Of a stretch of DNA of 64,000 bases, positions 16,803 to 28,491 are shown piece after piece. The DNA is taken from assembly GCF_022749515.1 (NCBI RefSeq), contig NZ_CP094242.1, positions 248,001 to 312,000 on the forward strand, in the 5' to 3' direction. Both the position numbers and the translations under genes were made by a program. The notes beneath the pieces are model-generated. The model ran no database searches. It was not told the origin of the DNA and saw only the letters and a program-made list of their open reading frames with translations. How positions within the stretch are numbered: position 1 is the stretch's first letter; each line of letters starts with the position of its first letter. The stretch comes from Morococcus cerebrosus (GTDB taxonomy: Bacteria > Pseudomonadota > Gammaproteobacteria > Burkholderiales > Neisseriaceae).

Positions 16803-16990
16803 CGTGGGTAGAACCCACGCTACGGATACCGAGTCAGCCAAAACCGATAGAAAGTTCAAATATGAAAGGTCGTCTGAAACCTACATCGGGTTTTCAGACG
16901 ACCTTTTTGTGTCAATCATTTTCGTGGACAGAGTCCACGCTACGGCACTTGTGTTGCCAACAAACTTTGTAGCGTGGGCTTCGCCCACGA
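16803..16990. repeat. Cluster of short palindromic repeats (GTAGCGTGGGC type) with DUS pair
   Basis: Three copies of a 21-23 base hairpin lie at 16803-16825, 16923-16945 and 16969-16990 (core CGTGG..AGA..CCACGCTAC and its complement GTAGCGTGGGC). The last two are in inverted orientation 23 bases apart. A DUS pair at 16865-16907 lies between. The same unit recurs at 35479-35572 and 41915-41976. No gene is seen in 16630-17048. Confidence 0.7.
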
Positions 16991-17048
16991 ATCGCTAAAC
17001 ATTTCAGACGACCTTTCCTACACCTTCCCACATCGGCAATATCAGGCT

Positions 17049-18395
17049 TCACTTCTGTCCGCTTTGTTCCACCTGTCGTTTGAAGCGTGTGCCTGCGGCG
17101 TGGTAGAAGGGGCGGGGGGAGAATTGGCGGGAGACTTGTGAGGCGAAGATGCAGGCGATGAGCAGCCAAAAGAGGAGGTTTTGTCCGCCGGTCATTTCCA
17201 TCACGACGACGGCGGAGGTGAGTGGCGATTGGGTGGCACCGGCGAGGAAGGCTGCCATGCAGATGAGGACGAGGACGTGGGTGCCTTGGGCGAGTCCGGT
17301 GAGGATGGCGATGTGTTCGCCCAAGACTGCGCCTATGGTCAGGGAGGGGGTGAAGATGCCGCCGGGCGTACCTGTCCAGTAGGTCAGGACGGTGGAGAAC
17401 CATTTGGCGACGGCGAGTCCGGCGGGGGCTTCGTGGATGCCGCGCAGGGCTTGGGCGGCTTCGTGGTAACCTGTGCCGTAGGTTTTGCCTTGGTAAAGTG
17501 TGCCGATGGCGGCGAGCAGGATGCCGATGAGGGCGGCGGTAATCAGGGGATGGCGGCGGATGTGTTCGCGCCATTTGGCGGGGGTGAATGCGGTGGCGCC
17601 GAGATACAGGGTGCGTCCGAACAGTCCGCCTGCGATGCCGCACGCGAGTCCGCAGCCCAATACCCAGCCGAGCATATTGTCGAGCGCGCCGCCGCTGAAG
17701 CCTGAAAAATAGGGATTGTTGCCTTGGATGGCGACTTGGATGAAACCGGCGGCGAGGACGCCGAGCAGGATTTGCCGCTCCCAACGCAGCATGACTTCGC
17801 GCCCGAGTTCTTCGATGGCGAAAATCACGCCTGCCAGCGGGGCGTTGAACGCGGCGGCAAGCCCGCCTGCCGCGCCTGCGGCGATGAGGTCGTTTTCCTG
17901 CATGCCGCGAAAGGCGAAGCCGTGTTTTTTGCACCATGCGCCCCACGCGCTCATGACTGCCGCGCCGACTTGGACGGACGGTCCTTCACGCCCGACGGAC
18001 GCGCCTGCAAACATGGCGAGGAAGGTCAGCGGGATTTTGAGGAGGGTTTCGCGGAGGCGGATCAGGCGGGTTTTGTTGGCGCCGTAGGGCAGGGCGAGGC
18101 TGGCGAGCACTTGCGGGATGCCGCTGCCGGAGGTGTAGGGGGCGAAACGGCGGGTGATCCAGACGATGAGCGGCAGCCCGAAGGGTAGGGCGACCCAGGC
18201 AAACCAAGGATATTTTTGCACCAGCTCCGCATTCATTTCTAACGCGAAATCTGCCATCCAGGCAAACAGGAGGGCGGTCAGCGCGACCAATGCCGAACCT
18301 GCCAGCAGGAACAGAAAAGCAATGCTTTTACGCGAGATGCGGCGGGTTTGGCGGATTTTGTGCGTGATGCGGTAGGCGGGCGGTTTGGTCGGCAT
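17049..18395 (-). CDS. CLC-family chloride channel or H+/Cl- exchanger
   Basis: The 448-residue protein has about ten or more membrane segments and the three anion-path signatures: SGSGIPQV, GREGPSVQVG (with the gating Glu) and GGIFTPSLTIGA. No C-terminal CBS domains are present. Bacterial CLCs mostly exchange chloride for protons in acid response. The subtype (ClcA or another) is not determined. It stands alone, ending in a repeat-rich gap and starting next to a DUS at about 18413-18427. Confidence 0.92.
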   Translation of the reverse strand: MPTKPPAYRITHKIRQTRRISRKSIAFLFLLAGSALVALTALLFAWMADFALEMNAELVQKYPWFAWVALPFGLPLIVWITRRFAPYTSGSGIPQVLASLALPYGANKTRLIRLRETLLKIPLTFLAMFAGASVGREGPSVQVGAAVMSAWGAWCKKHGFAFRGMQENDLIAAGAAGGLAAAFNAPLAGVIFAIEELGREVMLRWERQILLGVLAAGFIQVAIQGNNPYFSGFSGGALDNMLGWVLGCGLACGIAGGLFGRTLYLGATAFTPAKWREHIRRHPLITAALIGILLAAIGTLYQGKTYGTGYHEAAQALRGIHEAPAGLAVAKWFSTVLTYWTGTPGGIFTPSLTIGAVLGEHIAILTGLAQGTHVLVLICMAAFLAGATQSPLTSAVVVMEMTGGQNLLFWLLIACIFASQVSRQFSPRPFYHAAGTRFKRQVEQSGQK

Positions 18396-18432
18396 GGTAT
18401 GCGGAAGTGTCGAAAAGGTCGTCTGAAAAGGG

Positions 18433-18786
18433 TTATTGCGGAAGGGGCACCAATGCGTTAAGAAAGCCTAGAGCGAAGGGTAGTAAAAATGCCGAAGCGA
18501 TGCCGACACCCCAGTAAATAGATCGGTGCTGCGTAGGTTTGTCAGTGGTGGCGCGCAGCAGTTTGAAATAGAGTGCGAACCAGGCAGATGACACGGCGGC
18601 AGTCAGTAACAAGCTGAAGGGAGAGAAGAATGAGTAAAAAACGTAGCTTATCAGTGTCATTATCACGGCATAAAGTACACCCGCGCCTACCGCCCATTTC
18701 CAGATGGGATAGAGCTTGTCGGGAAAGTCTAGTGTTCCTGAGGCTTGAAGTCTGCCGAATGTTAATATGAATATAATGTCTAACAT
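18433..18786 (-). CDS. Small membrane protein, paralogue A
   Basis: The 117-residue protein of unknown function has three or four predicted membrane helices. It shares a layout with the next gene upstream: start M-DI-FIL-FGRLQ, then YFK-LR-T-D, then R-IYWG-GI. The pair appears to be a tandem duplication that diverged. No domain is recognised. Confidence 0.6.
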   Translation of the reverse strand: MLDIIFILTFGRLQASGTLDFPDKLYPIWKWAVGAGVLYAVIMTLISYVFYSFFSPFSLLLTAAVSSAWFALYFKLLRATTDKPTQHRSIYWGVGIASAFLLPFALGFLNALVPLPQ

Positions 18787-18816
18787 GATTATTGCCTTGT
18801 GAGTAAGATTTTTTTG

Positions 18817-18848
18817 TTTTTCAGACGACCTCGAGGTCGTCTGAAAAA
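18817..18848. repeat. Perfect 32-base DUS palindrome
   Basis: TTTTCAGACGACCTCG is followed directly by its complement. It separates the two small paralogues and may terminate the upstream one (18868-19251, minus strand). Confidence 0.8.
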
Positions 18849-18867
18849 AGAGGGGGCGGCATTCAGC

Positions 18868-19251
18868 CTATTTCCCCGTTGGTGAATGCATAATAAATAA
18901 GTTCGCCAAATAAAACAATTTTTCGGTCAGTGGGGTTAAGGCTATACCTGAAAGAATGCCCAGTCCCCAATAGATAAACCGGCGGCGTTTCGGGTCGGAC
19001 GTGGTACGCAACATTTTGAAATACAAAAGCAAGCAGCCGAACATGCAGATAGTTTGAAACAGAATGAGGGGGAGGCTGTCAAAGGCTTTGGAAATCGAAT
19101 CAGAAAGGCTGCTTGTCACTGTGCGTATACATAAATAAATCAAAGCCGAGCCTGCCGCCGAATGCCAAAAAGGGACGGATGTGTCGGATGAGTCGGTTGT
19201 CCTGTGGGGTTGAAGCCTGCCGAATAACAATATAAAGACAATGTCAGACAT
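18868..19251 (-). CDS. Small membrane protein, paralogue B
   Basis: The 127-residue protein has hydrophobic helices and the same conserved frame as the neighbour at 18433-18786 (FGRLQ near the start, LLYFKMLRTTSD, RFIYWGLGI). Function is unknown. It is bounded on both sides by DUS palindromes, so each paralogue may be its own cassette. Confidence 0.6.
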   Translation of the reverse strand: MSDIVFILLFGRLQPHRTTDSSDTSVPFWHSAAGSALIYLCIRTVTSSLSDSISKAFDSLPLILFQTICMFGCLLLYFKMLRTTSDPKRRRFIYWGLGILSGIALTPLTEKLFYLANLFIMHSPTGK

Positions 19252-19282
19252 AATGAGTCGCCTTAACGTAAGCTGTTTTTGT

Positions 19283-19312
19283 TTTTCAGACGACCTCGGG
19301 GTCGTCTGAAAG
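19283..19312. repeat. DUS palindrome
   Basis: TTTCAGACGACCTCGGGGTCGTCTGAAA (positions 19284-19311) is an inverted DUS pair upstream of paralogue B. Confidence 0.8.
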
Positions 19313-19313
19313 T

Positions 19314-19472
19314 TTATGGTGCGGCGATATGGGGCAGTACCGCGCTAAGGTGTGTCAGTACGTCGATCATCCGCAACGCCGAAGCGGCTGCCATATCCCG
19401 GTAAACACAGTGATGCAGCAGAACAGTATGGGCTTTCGCAAATAAAGCACGCGCTATGGTTTTGCACTTGGT
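19314..19472 (-). pseudogene. Open frame of about 52 codons without a clear start; possible gene remnant
   Basis: The minus strand is open between two DUS pairs. The codons read like real protein (TIARALFAKAHTVLLHH, then a Met followed by AAASALRMIDVLTHLSAVLP) and end in TAA at 19314. A stop precedes the frame at 19473. The first ATG leaves only 26 residues. I do not recognise it. It may be a truncated gene or chance. Confidence 0.3.
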
Positions 19473-19475
19473 CTA

Positions 19476-19508
19476 AAGGTCGTCTGAAACGGTTTTCAGA
19501 CGACCTTT
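19476..19508. terminator. DUS hairpin after ppc
   Basis: AAAGGTCGTCTGAAAC pairs with GTTTTCAGACGACCTTT. It sits just past the ppc stop at 19520 (minus strand). Confidence 0.75.
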
Positions 19509-19519
19509 TTCGTGCTGCC

Positions 19520-22234
<2,715 letters not shown>

Positions 22235-22446
22235 TTATTTATCTTAAAAACAAACGTAAAACATTGTATAGCAGGTCGTCTGAAACCGCCATCGGAAAAG
22301 GTATTGCAAAACACCGAAACTTGATGTAACCCGCGTCCGCACAAGTCAAGCCGTTAATTCCTTAACAAAGCCGTCCGTGCATTTCAGTCCGATTATTCTG
22401 CCGTTCGTATCCGCAGCATAGTCCGAAGTGTAGAAATCCCGTAAAA

Positions 22447-22603
22447 TATAGTGGATTAACTTTAAACCAGTACGGCGTTACCTCGCCTTAGCTCAAAGAG
22501 AACGATTCTCTAAGGTGCTGAAGCACCAAGTGAATCGGTTCCGTACTATCTGTACTGTCTGCGACCTCGTCGCCTTGTCCTGATTTAAATTTAATCCACT
22601 ATA
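22447..22603. repeat. Correia repeat enclosed element
   Basis: The 157-base element has inverted ends TATAGTGGATTAA and TTAATCCACTATA and a size near the full-length class. It lies between ppc and the moaC-like gene, ending 37 bases before the latter's ATG. In other neisseriae such elements supply promoters or are processed in transcripts, which is possible here but not shown. Confidence 0.9.
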
Positions 22604-22639
22604 CTACGACATAAAATCCTATTTTCACGCAGGCACAGT

Positions 22640-23116
22640 ATGTTCAACTTCAATTCCGTACGCGAAAACGACAAACGCCAACCCACCGTCCGCACCGCCG
22701 TGGCAAGCGGCTCCATCAACATGAGTACCTCCGCCATCAAAGTTTTGGCGGAAAACGCCACCCAAAACGCAGGCATCCTCAACGTCGCCCGTGTTGCCGC
22801 CGTCCAAGGCATCAAGCAGGTCGGACTGATTGTCCCACTTTACCAGCCCGCCGTCTTGCAACACGTCCGCGTCGATTTCGATGTCGATATCGAACTTGCC
22901 TACGTCAAAGCCACCGTAACCGTTTCCTCGGAAGTCGGCAAAAGCATCACGACCGAAGCCGTTACCGGCGTCAACGTCGCCCTCATGTCCATCTACGACA
23001 TGATGAAAGAAGTCGACCAGTCCATGATGATGACCCGCATCCACCTCGAATCCGAAAGCGGCGGCGAACGCGGCCCGTTCGTATTCGACGATGCCTACGA
23101 AAACATCGAATTCTGA
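22640..23116 (+). CDS. Divergent MoaC-like protein
   Basis: The 158-residue protein is recognisable as MoaC (cyclic pyranopterin monophosphate synthase, molybdenum cofactor step 2): ARVAAVQGIKQVGLIVPL, EAVTGVNVALMSIYDMMKEVD and the SGGERGPF tail. By alignment from memory with E. coli MoaC, Lys67 and Lys131 are kept, but Lys51 is Asn, the PLCHPL motif is PLYQPA (His77 lost) and the EMEAL segment is TTEAV. Catalysis may therefore be altered or lost. It stands alone, not with other moa genes. Calling it moaC without a test would be risky. Confidence 0.75.
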   Translation: MFNFNSVRENDKRQPTVRTAVASGSINMSTSAIKVLAENATQNAGILNVARVAAVQGIKQVGLIVPLYQPAVLQHVRVDFDVDIELAYVKATVTVSSEVGKSITTEAVTGVNVALMSIYDMMKEVDQSMMMTRIHLESESGGERGPFVFDDAYENIEF

Positions 23117-23127
23117 TTGAACAAAAA

Positions 23128-23168
23128 AAGGTCGTCTGAAAACCCGGTTTGAGGTTTCAGACGACCTT
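23128..23168 (+). terminator. DUS hairpin after the moaC-like gene
   Basis: AAAGGTCGTCTGAAAACC is followed by GGTTTCAGACGACCTT 12 bases after the stop codon. Confidence 0.75.
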
Positions 23169-23373
23169 GTTTTTCAGCAAAGCTTTATGATGAAACGCTT
23201 TCGGACAGGGAGCTGTTTTTGTTTGATACGGTTTTTTGTTGGTGCTGTCTTATGATGAGGCAGTATTATCAGAAATTGTTCATGTTTTAAAATTCGATTA
23301 TACTTATAAAGTATTAGTTTTTTAGTTATTTTGTATAGTATTGCAACAAATTCAAATAGGGAATACCTATGTC

Positions 23374-23396
23374 GTCATTCCCGCGCGGGCAGGCGT
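23374..23396 (+). repeat. Partial dRS3-like repeat
   Basis: GTCATTCCCGCGCGGGCAGGCG has the left half of a dRS3 (ATTCCC) but lacks the GGGAAT end. It lies 40 bases before the PepSY gene. Apart from it and the DUS hairpin, 23117-23436 holds nothing I recognise. Confidence 0.45.
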
Positions 23397-23436
23397 TTTT
23401 CTTTTTTAACCCACGATAAAACAACAGAGAGAATTT

Positions 23437-24849
23437 ATGGACACATCCCAACCTGCGCCCCGTTCCGACCAACAAGCCAACCGCCGCTATCTGACTGTGT
23501 GGCGGTGGCATTTTTATTTCGGGCTATTGGTCGCGCCCTTTCTGACCCTGCTTGCCGTAACGGGTCTGGGCATGCTCCTATTCGCCAACATCACCGGCAA
23601 AGAGGGCGAGCGCATACACGTTACCCCGCAGGCGCAGGTGCAGCCTTTGTCGGCGCAGGCGGAAGCGGCGCGGCAGTCTGTGAACCCTGAAACCGCTTCG
23701 GTGGTGCAATATATCGCGCCGCGCGCCGACGATATGGTTGCCGTGTTCCGCGTGAACAACGACGACAAAGCGACCATGGTCGCCGTCGATCCTTACACGG
23801 CGAAAGTCGTCAGTTCCATGCCGCGCAATGAGGGCTGGTATCACACGATGGACGGAATCCACGGCGATATGATGCTCGGCACGGCGGGCGATTATCTGAT
23901 AGAAACCGCCGCATCACTGACTATCCTGATGATGATTACGGGGATTTATCTTTGGTGGGCGAAACAGCGCAGCCTGAAATCCATGCTTGTGCCGCAAGCG
24001 GGCAAAGGACGCTCGTGGTGGCGCAGCATGCACGGCGCATTCGGTACTTGGGTTTCTTTGATTTTATTGTTGTTCTGCCTGTCGGGTGTTGCTTGGGCGG
24101 GCATTTGGGGCGGTAAGTTCGTTCAATCTTGGAGCCAGTTCCCCGCCGGCAAATGGGGCGTCGAACCGAACCCCGTATCCGTCGTGCCGACCCACGGCGA
24201 TGTGCTGAACGACGGCAAAACCAAAGAAGTACCGTGGATTCTGGAACTCACGCCCATGCCTGTTTCCGGTACGACGAAGGGCGAAAACGGCATCAATCCG
24301 AGCGAACCGATGACTTTGGAAACAGTTGACCGCTTCGCCCGCGAAATCGGTTTCAAAGGCCGCTACCAGCTCAACCTGCCCAAAGGCGAAACGGGCGTGT
24401 GGACGCTGTCGCAGGATTCGATGAGCTACGACATGGTCAGCCCGACCGCCGACCGCACGGTGCACATCGACCAATACAGCGGCAAAATCCTGGCCGACAT
24501 CCGTTTCGACGATTACAACTTCTTCGGCAAATTCATGGCGGCCAGCATCGCGCTGCACATGGGGACGCTGGGCTGGTGGAGCGTGCTGGCGAACGTCTTG
24601 TTCTGCCTGGCGGTTATCTTCATCTGTGTCAGCGGCTGCGTGATGTGGTGGAAACGCCGCCCGTCCAAAGCGAGCGGGCTGGTTCCTCCGGCGCAGAAAA
24701 TCGAGCTGCCGGTATGGTGGGCAATGGCTGTGCCGCTTCTGATTGTGGCGGTATTGTTCCCGACCGCCATCGCCGCCATCGCCGTGATTTGGCTGTTGGA
24801 TACGGCTTTGCTATCACGGATTCCGGCGCTGTCGCGGTGGTTCAAATAA
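23437..24849 (+). CDS. PepSY-associated transmembrane protein
   Basis: The 470-residue inner-membrane protein has four or more helices, paired His/Trp residues in helices (VWRWHFYFGL, GWYHTMDGIHGDMM, WRSMHGAFGTW, ALHMGTLGWW) and two periplasmic PepSY-like stretches (MVAVDPYTAKVV, HIDQYSGKIL). Relatives are annotated as iron-regulated or siderophore-reductase type proteins, and the His residues could bind haem. AACAGAGAGAA precedes the ATG. I see no clear Fur box upstream. Confidence 0.85.
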   Translation: MDTSQPAPRSDQQANRRYLTVWRWHFYFGLLVAPFLTLLAVTGLGMLLFANITGKEGERIHVTPQAQVQPLSAQAEAARQSVNPETASVVQYIAPRADDMVAVFRVNNDDKATMVAVDPYTAKVVSSMPRNEGWYHTMDGIHGDMMLGTAGDYLIETAASLTILMMITGIYLWWAKQRSLKSMLVPQAGKGRSWWRSMHGAFGTWVSLILLLFCLSGVAWAGIWGGKFVQSWSQFPAGKWGVEPNPVSVVPTHGDVLNDGKTKEVPWILELTPMPVSGTTKGENGINPSEPMTLETVDRFAREIGFKGRYQLNLPKGETGVWTLSQDSMSYDMVSPTADRTVHIDQYSGKILADIRFDDYNFFGKFMAASIALHMGTLGWWSVLANVLFCLAVIFICVSGCVMWWKRRPSKASGLVPPAQKIELPVWWAMAVPLLIVAVLFPTAIAAIAVIWLLDTALLSRIPALSRWFK

Positions 24850-24921
24850 CGGTTTGAGCCGTTTCCCGCAAACCGATGTGCAGCGTGGGCAATGCCCACA
24901 AATAGGATGGGTTTGAAGGTC

Positions 24922-26001
24922 CTTGGATTCGGATTTCAAGTGCAACACTAGGGTACCAGTGGTTGGAACAGATTTAAGAATAAAACACTTGGCGTTTCGT
25001 AGCCAAGTGTTTTTCTTGGCCGGTGGTTCAACTCATCTTGAACCCTGCGTATCTCCCGATCACTGATGTTTCGGAAATCGGTTTGTTTGGGGAAATATTG
25101 CCGGATGAGTCCGTTGGTGTTCTCACTCAGCGCTTTCTCCCAAGAATGGTAAGGGCGGCAAAAATAGGTTCTCGCCTTCAATGCTTTGGCTATTTTGGTG
25201 TGTTGGTAGAACTCTTTGCCGTTATCCATGGTAATGGTGTGGACTCTGGCTTTATATGCCTTTAATACCCTAATGGCCGCCCGGGCAGTGTCTTCGGCTT
25301 TTAAGTTCTTTAATTTGCAGATGATGGTGTAGCGGGTAGTGCGTTCGACCAAGGTCAATAACGCGCTTTTCTGATTTTTGCCGACGATGGTGTCGGCCTC
25401 CCAATCGCCGATGCGGGTTTTCCGGTCGACGATAGCAGGTCGGTTCTCTATGCCGACGCGGTCGGGCACTTTGCCTCTGGTCCATGTGCTGCCGTAGCGT
25501 TTGCGGTAGGGTTTGCTGCATATTCTGAGGTGTTGCCACAAAGTGCCGCCGTTGCTTTTGTCTTGGCGGAGGTAGCGGTAAATAGTGCTGTGATGGAGTG
25601 TGATCCCGTGGTGTTTATGCAGGTAGGCACATACTTGTTCGGGACTGAGTTTGCGGCGGATAAGGGTGTCGATGTGTTGAACCAGCTGCGAATCGAGCTT
25701 ATAGGGTTTTCGCCGGTGCTGTTTGGTCAGCCGGCTTTGCTTCTGTGCTTTTTCGGCGCTGTATTGCTGTCCTTGGATGCAGTGCCGCTTGATTTCGCGG
25801 CTGATGGTGCTTTTGTGGCGGTTGAGCTGTTTGGCGATTTCGGCGATGGTGCAGTAGCGGGACAGGTATTGGATATGGTATCGTTCGTCTTGGGTCAGTT
25901 GTGTGTAGCCCATGGCAATCTTTCTTGCAGGAAAGGCCGTATGCTACCGCATACTGGCCTTTTTCTGTTATGGAAAGTTGCACTTCAAATGCGAATCCGC
26001 C
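24922..26001 (-). mobile_element. IS1655-like insertion sequence (IS30 family), copy 2, inside a DUS
   Basis: It is exactly 1080 bp with the same ends as copy 1, flanked by the 3-bp repeat GTC (24919-24921 and 26002-26004). Joining the flanks gives AAGGTCGTCTGAAAATCC, so the insertion point is within a perfect DUS, AGGTC|GTCTGAA. That DUS is the left arm of the hairpin ending near 26040. Confidence 0.95.
24948..25913 (-). CDS. IS30-family transposase, copy 2
   Basis: This is an intact 321-residue transposase with the same HTH and DDE layout as the copy at 2116. Differences include a Gly at residue 2, YCTIAE for HCTIAE, and a KALSENTNG segment for KGLNENTNG. The copy is therefore not a very recent duplicate of the others, or it arrived separately. 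Confidence 0.95.
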   Translation of the reverse strand: MGYTQLTQDERYHIQYLSRYCTIAEIAKQLNRHKSTISREIKRHCIQGQQYSAEKAQKQSRLTKQHRRKPYKLDSQLVQHIDTLIRRKLSPEQVCAYLHKHHGITLHHSTIYRYLRQDKSNGGTLWQHLRICSKPYRKRYGSTWTRGKVPDRVGIENRPAIVDRKTRIGDWEADTIVGKNQKSALLTLVERTTRYTIICKLKNLKAEDTARAAIRVLKAYKARVHTITMDNGKEFYQHTKIAKALKARTYFCRPYHSWEKALSENTNGLIRQYFPKQTDFRNISDREIRRVQDELNHRPRKTLGYETPSVLFLNLFQPLVP

Positions 26002-26040
26002 GTCGTCTGAAAATCCGATTTTGGTTTTCAGACGACCTTT
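26002..26040 (+). terminator. DUS hairpin interrupted by IS copy 2
   Basis: GTCGTCTGAAAATC pairs with the opposite DUS ending GACGACC, followed by TTTCC. Before the insertion this was the full terminator of the PepSY gene. Confidence 0.7.
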
Positions 26041-26124
26041 CCTTATTTTTATCCCGCGGTTTTCCTTTTCCGCCCGCTTCGGTATCATACCGCCTGTCTG
26101 TTTATCCCTGACGGAATCCCGATT

Positions 26125-26628
26125 ATGTCTGACTGGTCCCTCCCCGATTTCGAACGCAAAATCTGCCCGCCCAAAGAATTGGCGCAACGTCTGCACACGC
26201 TTCCCCGCCCGCTGGTGTTTACCAACGGCTGTTTCGATATTCTGCACAGGGGGCATGTTACCTATCTGGCGCAGGCTCGGTCGGCGGGGGCGGCGTTGGT
26301 GCTGGCTTTGAACACGGATGCGTCCGTTCGCCGTTTGGGCAAGGGGGACGACCGTCCCGTCAACCCGCTGGAGAACCGCGCGGCGGTGGCGGCGGCATTG
26401 GCAAGCGTGGACTTGGTCACTTGGTTTGACGAAGACACGCCCGCCGAGTTGATCGAGCAAATCAAACCCGACATCCTGATTAAAGGCGGCGACTGGCCGG
26501 TCGAAAAAATCGTCGGCGCGCAAGAAACGCTGGCGCGCGGCGGCAAAGTGTTTTCCATTCCGTTCCTGCACCAGACTTCCACCACGAAAACGCTGGAGAA
26601 AATCCGCGCAGCCGAGGGCGGCAAATGA
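26125..26628 (+). CDS. hldC: D-glycero-beta-D-manno-heptose 1-phosphate adenylyltransferase
   Basis: The 167-residue nucleotidyltransferase has [16 protein letters not shown] (residues 31-46, HxGH motif) and the C-terminal [11 protein letters not shown] segment. It matches the cytidylyltransferase half of HldE (RfaE domain II), which adenylates heptose-1-phosphate for lipooligosaccharide core. The kinase half is not here, so the two activities are separate genes, as in other neisseriae. It overlaps the next gene by four bases (ATGA at 26625), implying translational coupling. Confidence 0.88.
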   Translation: MSDWSLPDFERKICPPKELAQRLHTLPRPLVFTNGCFDILHRGHVTYLAQARSAGAALVLALNTDASVRRLGKGDDRPVNPLENRAAVAAALASVDLVTWFDEDTPAELIEQIKPDILIKGGDWPVEKIVGAQETLARGGKVFSIPFLHQTSTTKTLEKIRAAEGGK

Positions 26629-28424
26629 CCGCGCTGAAACTGCCGCACAGTCGGGTTTTGGCGGAACTCGCCGACGGTCTGCCGCAACACGTTTCCCATC
26701 TCGCGCGTATCGCGGGCGTGAAGCCGCACCAGCTCAACGGCTTTTGGCAACAGATGCCCGCGCACATCCGCGGACTGCTGCGCCAGCACGACGGGCAATG
26801 GCGGCTCGTGCGCCCGCTTGCCTTGTTTGACGAAGAAGCCTTGCAGCGTTTGGGCGCGGAACGCGGTTTTCAGACGACCTTAAAACATGAATGCACGTCC
26901 AGCAACGACGAAATCCTGAATCTGGCGCGCATTTCTCCCGAACAAGCCCATAAATCGCTCTGCGTCGCACATCTGCAAACCAAAGGCCGCGGGCGGCAGG
27001 GACGCAAGTGGACACACCGGCTGGGCGAATGCCTGATGTTCAGCTTCGGCTGGGTATTCGACAAACCGCAGCACGAACTCGGCTCGCTCGCCCCCGCCGT
27101 CGCGCTCGCCTGCCGCCGCGCCTTGGCAGCATCAGGTTTGGACATACAAATCAAGTGGCCGAACGATTTGGTCGCCGGCAGGGACAAACTCGGCGGCATC
27201 CTGATCGAAACCGTCCGCAACGAGGGCAAAACCGCCGCCGTCATCGGCATAGGCATCAATTTCGTCCTGCCAAAAGAAGTCGAAAACGCCGCCTCCGTCC
27301 AAGCCCTTTTCCACAACGCGCAGCTTGTCCGCGGCGCAACCGCCGTACACTGCATTCCCGCTTCAACGCTGTTGGACAAATTATTGGGCGAACTCAATGC
27401 CGTGCTGACGCAATACGCGCAAAACGGGTTCGCCCCCTTCCTCGAAGAATACCAAACCGCCCACCGCGACCACGGCAAACCTGTCCTGCTCCTGCGCGAC
27501 GGGCAAACCGTAAGCGAAGGCACCGTACTCAATGTTGATGCGCAAGGCGCGTTGCACCTGATGACAACCACGGGCGAACAAACCGTCGTCAGCGGCGAAA
27601 TCAGCCTGCGCCCCGACGACACGCCCCGCACCGCCGCGCCGCGCCCGCCCGAACGCCTCCTCCTGCTCGACGGCGGCAACAGCCAGCTCAAATGGGCATG
27701 GGTGGAAAACGGCGTGTTCAACGAAGTTACCCGCGCGCCGTACCGCGATTTGAGCAAACTCGGCGAAGAATGGGCAGCGCGTTCAGACGACCGCACCCGC
27801 ATCGTCGGCTGCGCCGTGTGCGGAGACCTCAAAAAAGCCCTGGTCGAAGCCCACCTGACCGCGCCCGTCCGCTGGCTGCCCTCCATGCCGCAGGCGCTCG
27901 GCATCCGCAACCACTACCGCAACCCCGCCGAACACGGCTCCGACCGCTGGTTCAACGCCTTGGGCAGCCGCCGTTTCAGCCAAAACGCCTGCGTCGTCGT
28001 CAGCTGCGGCACCGCCGTAACCACCGACGCCCTCACCGAAGACAACCATTACCTCGGCGGCACCATCATGCCCGGCTTCCACCTCATGAAAGAAGCCCTC
28101 GCCGCCAAAACCGCCAACCTCGACCGCCCCGCCGGCAAAGTGTACCCCTTCCCCACCACCACGCCCAACGCCATCACCAGCGGCATGATGGATGCCGTTT
28201 GCGGAGCCGTCATCATGATGCACGGGCGGCTGCAACAAAAAACGGGCGAAGGCAAACCCGTCGACGTCATCATCACCGGCGGCGGCGCAAGCAAAGTCGT
28301 CAACGCCCTGCCCAAGCAGTTTGTTTTGGACAATACAGTAAAAATTGTAGATAATCTCGTCATTTACGGCTTATTGAACTGGGTCGCGCAAGAGCAGGAA
28401 CAGCCTGATAAATTGCCCGAATAA
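26625..28424 (+). CDS. Fused biotin ligase / type III pantothenate kinase
   Basis: The 599-residue bifunctional protein has a winged-helix-like N-terminus (1-75), a biotin protein ligase domain about 85-325 ([39 protein letters not shown]) and a type III pantothenate kinase about 340-590 ([37 protein letters not shown]). The first half biotinylates acetyl-CoA carboxylase. The second starts CoA synthesis. The fusion is known in Neisseria (BirA-CoaX). One DUS near 26867 encodes GFQTTLK at the linker. It overlaps hldC and is followed by a DUS terminator. Confidence 0.93.
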   Translation: MTALKLPHSRVLAELADGLPQHVSHLARIAGVKPHQLNGFWQQMPAHIRGLLRQHDGQWRLVRPLALFDEEALQRLGAERGFQTTLKHECTSSNDEILNLARISPEQAHKSLCVAHLQTKGRGRQGRKWTHRLGECLMFSFGWVFDKPQHELGSLAPAVALACRRALAASGLDIQIKWPNDLVAGRDKLGGILIETVRNEGKTAAVIGIGINFVLPKEVENAASVQALFHNAQLVRGATAVHCIPASTLLDKLLGELNAVLTQYAQNGFAPFLEEYQTAHRDHGKPVLLLRDGQTVSEGTVLNVDAQGALHLMTTTGEQTVVSGEISLRPDDTPRTAAPRPPERLLLLDGGNSQLKWAWVENGVFNEVTRAPYRDLSKLGEEWAARSDDRTRIVGCAVCGDLKKALVEAHLTAPVRWLPSMPQALGIRNHYRNPAEHGSDRWFNALGSRRFSQNACVVVSCGTAVTTDALTEDNHYLGGTIMPGFHLMKEALAAKTANLDRPAGKVYPFPTTTPNAITSGMMDAVCGAVIMMHGRLQQKTGEGKPVDVIITGGGASKVVNALPKQFVLDNTVKIVDNLVIYGLLNWVAQEQEQPDKLPE

Positions 28425-28450
28425 GCAGCCATACCGTAGCGCAGATTCAA

Positions 28451-28491
28451 AAAGGTCGTCTGAAACGCAACACCGCTTTTCAGACGACCTT
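28451..28491 (+). terminator. DUS hairpin after birA-coaX
   Basis: AAAGGTCGTCTGAAAC and the opposite DUS are separated by about 12 bases, 27 bases after the stop. Confidence 0.7.

Noticed and set aside
17181..17705. Gly/Glu-rich frame opposite the CLC gene
   Set aside because: It is a shadow frame of a membrane protein gene with strong GC-skewed codons.
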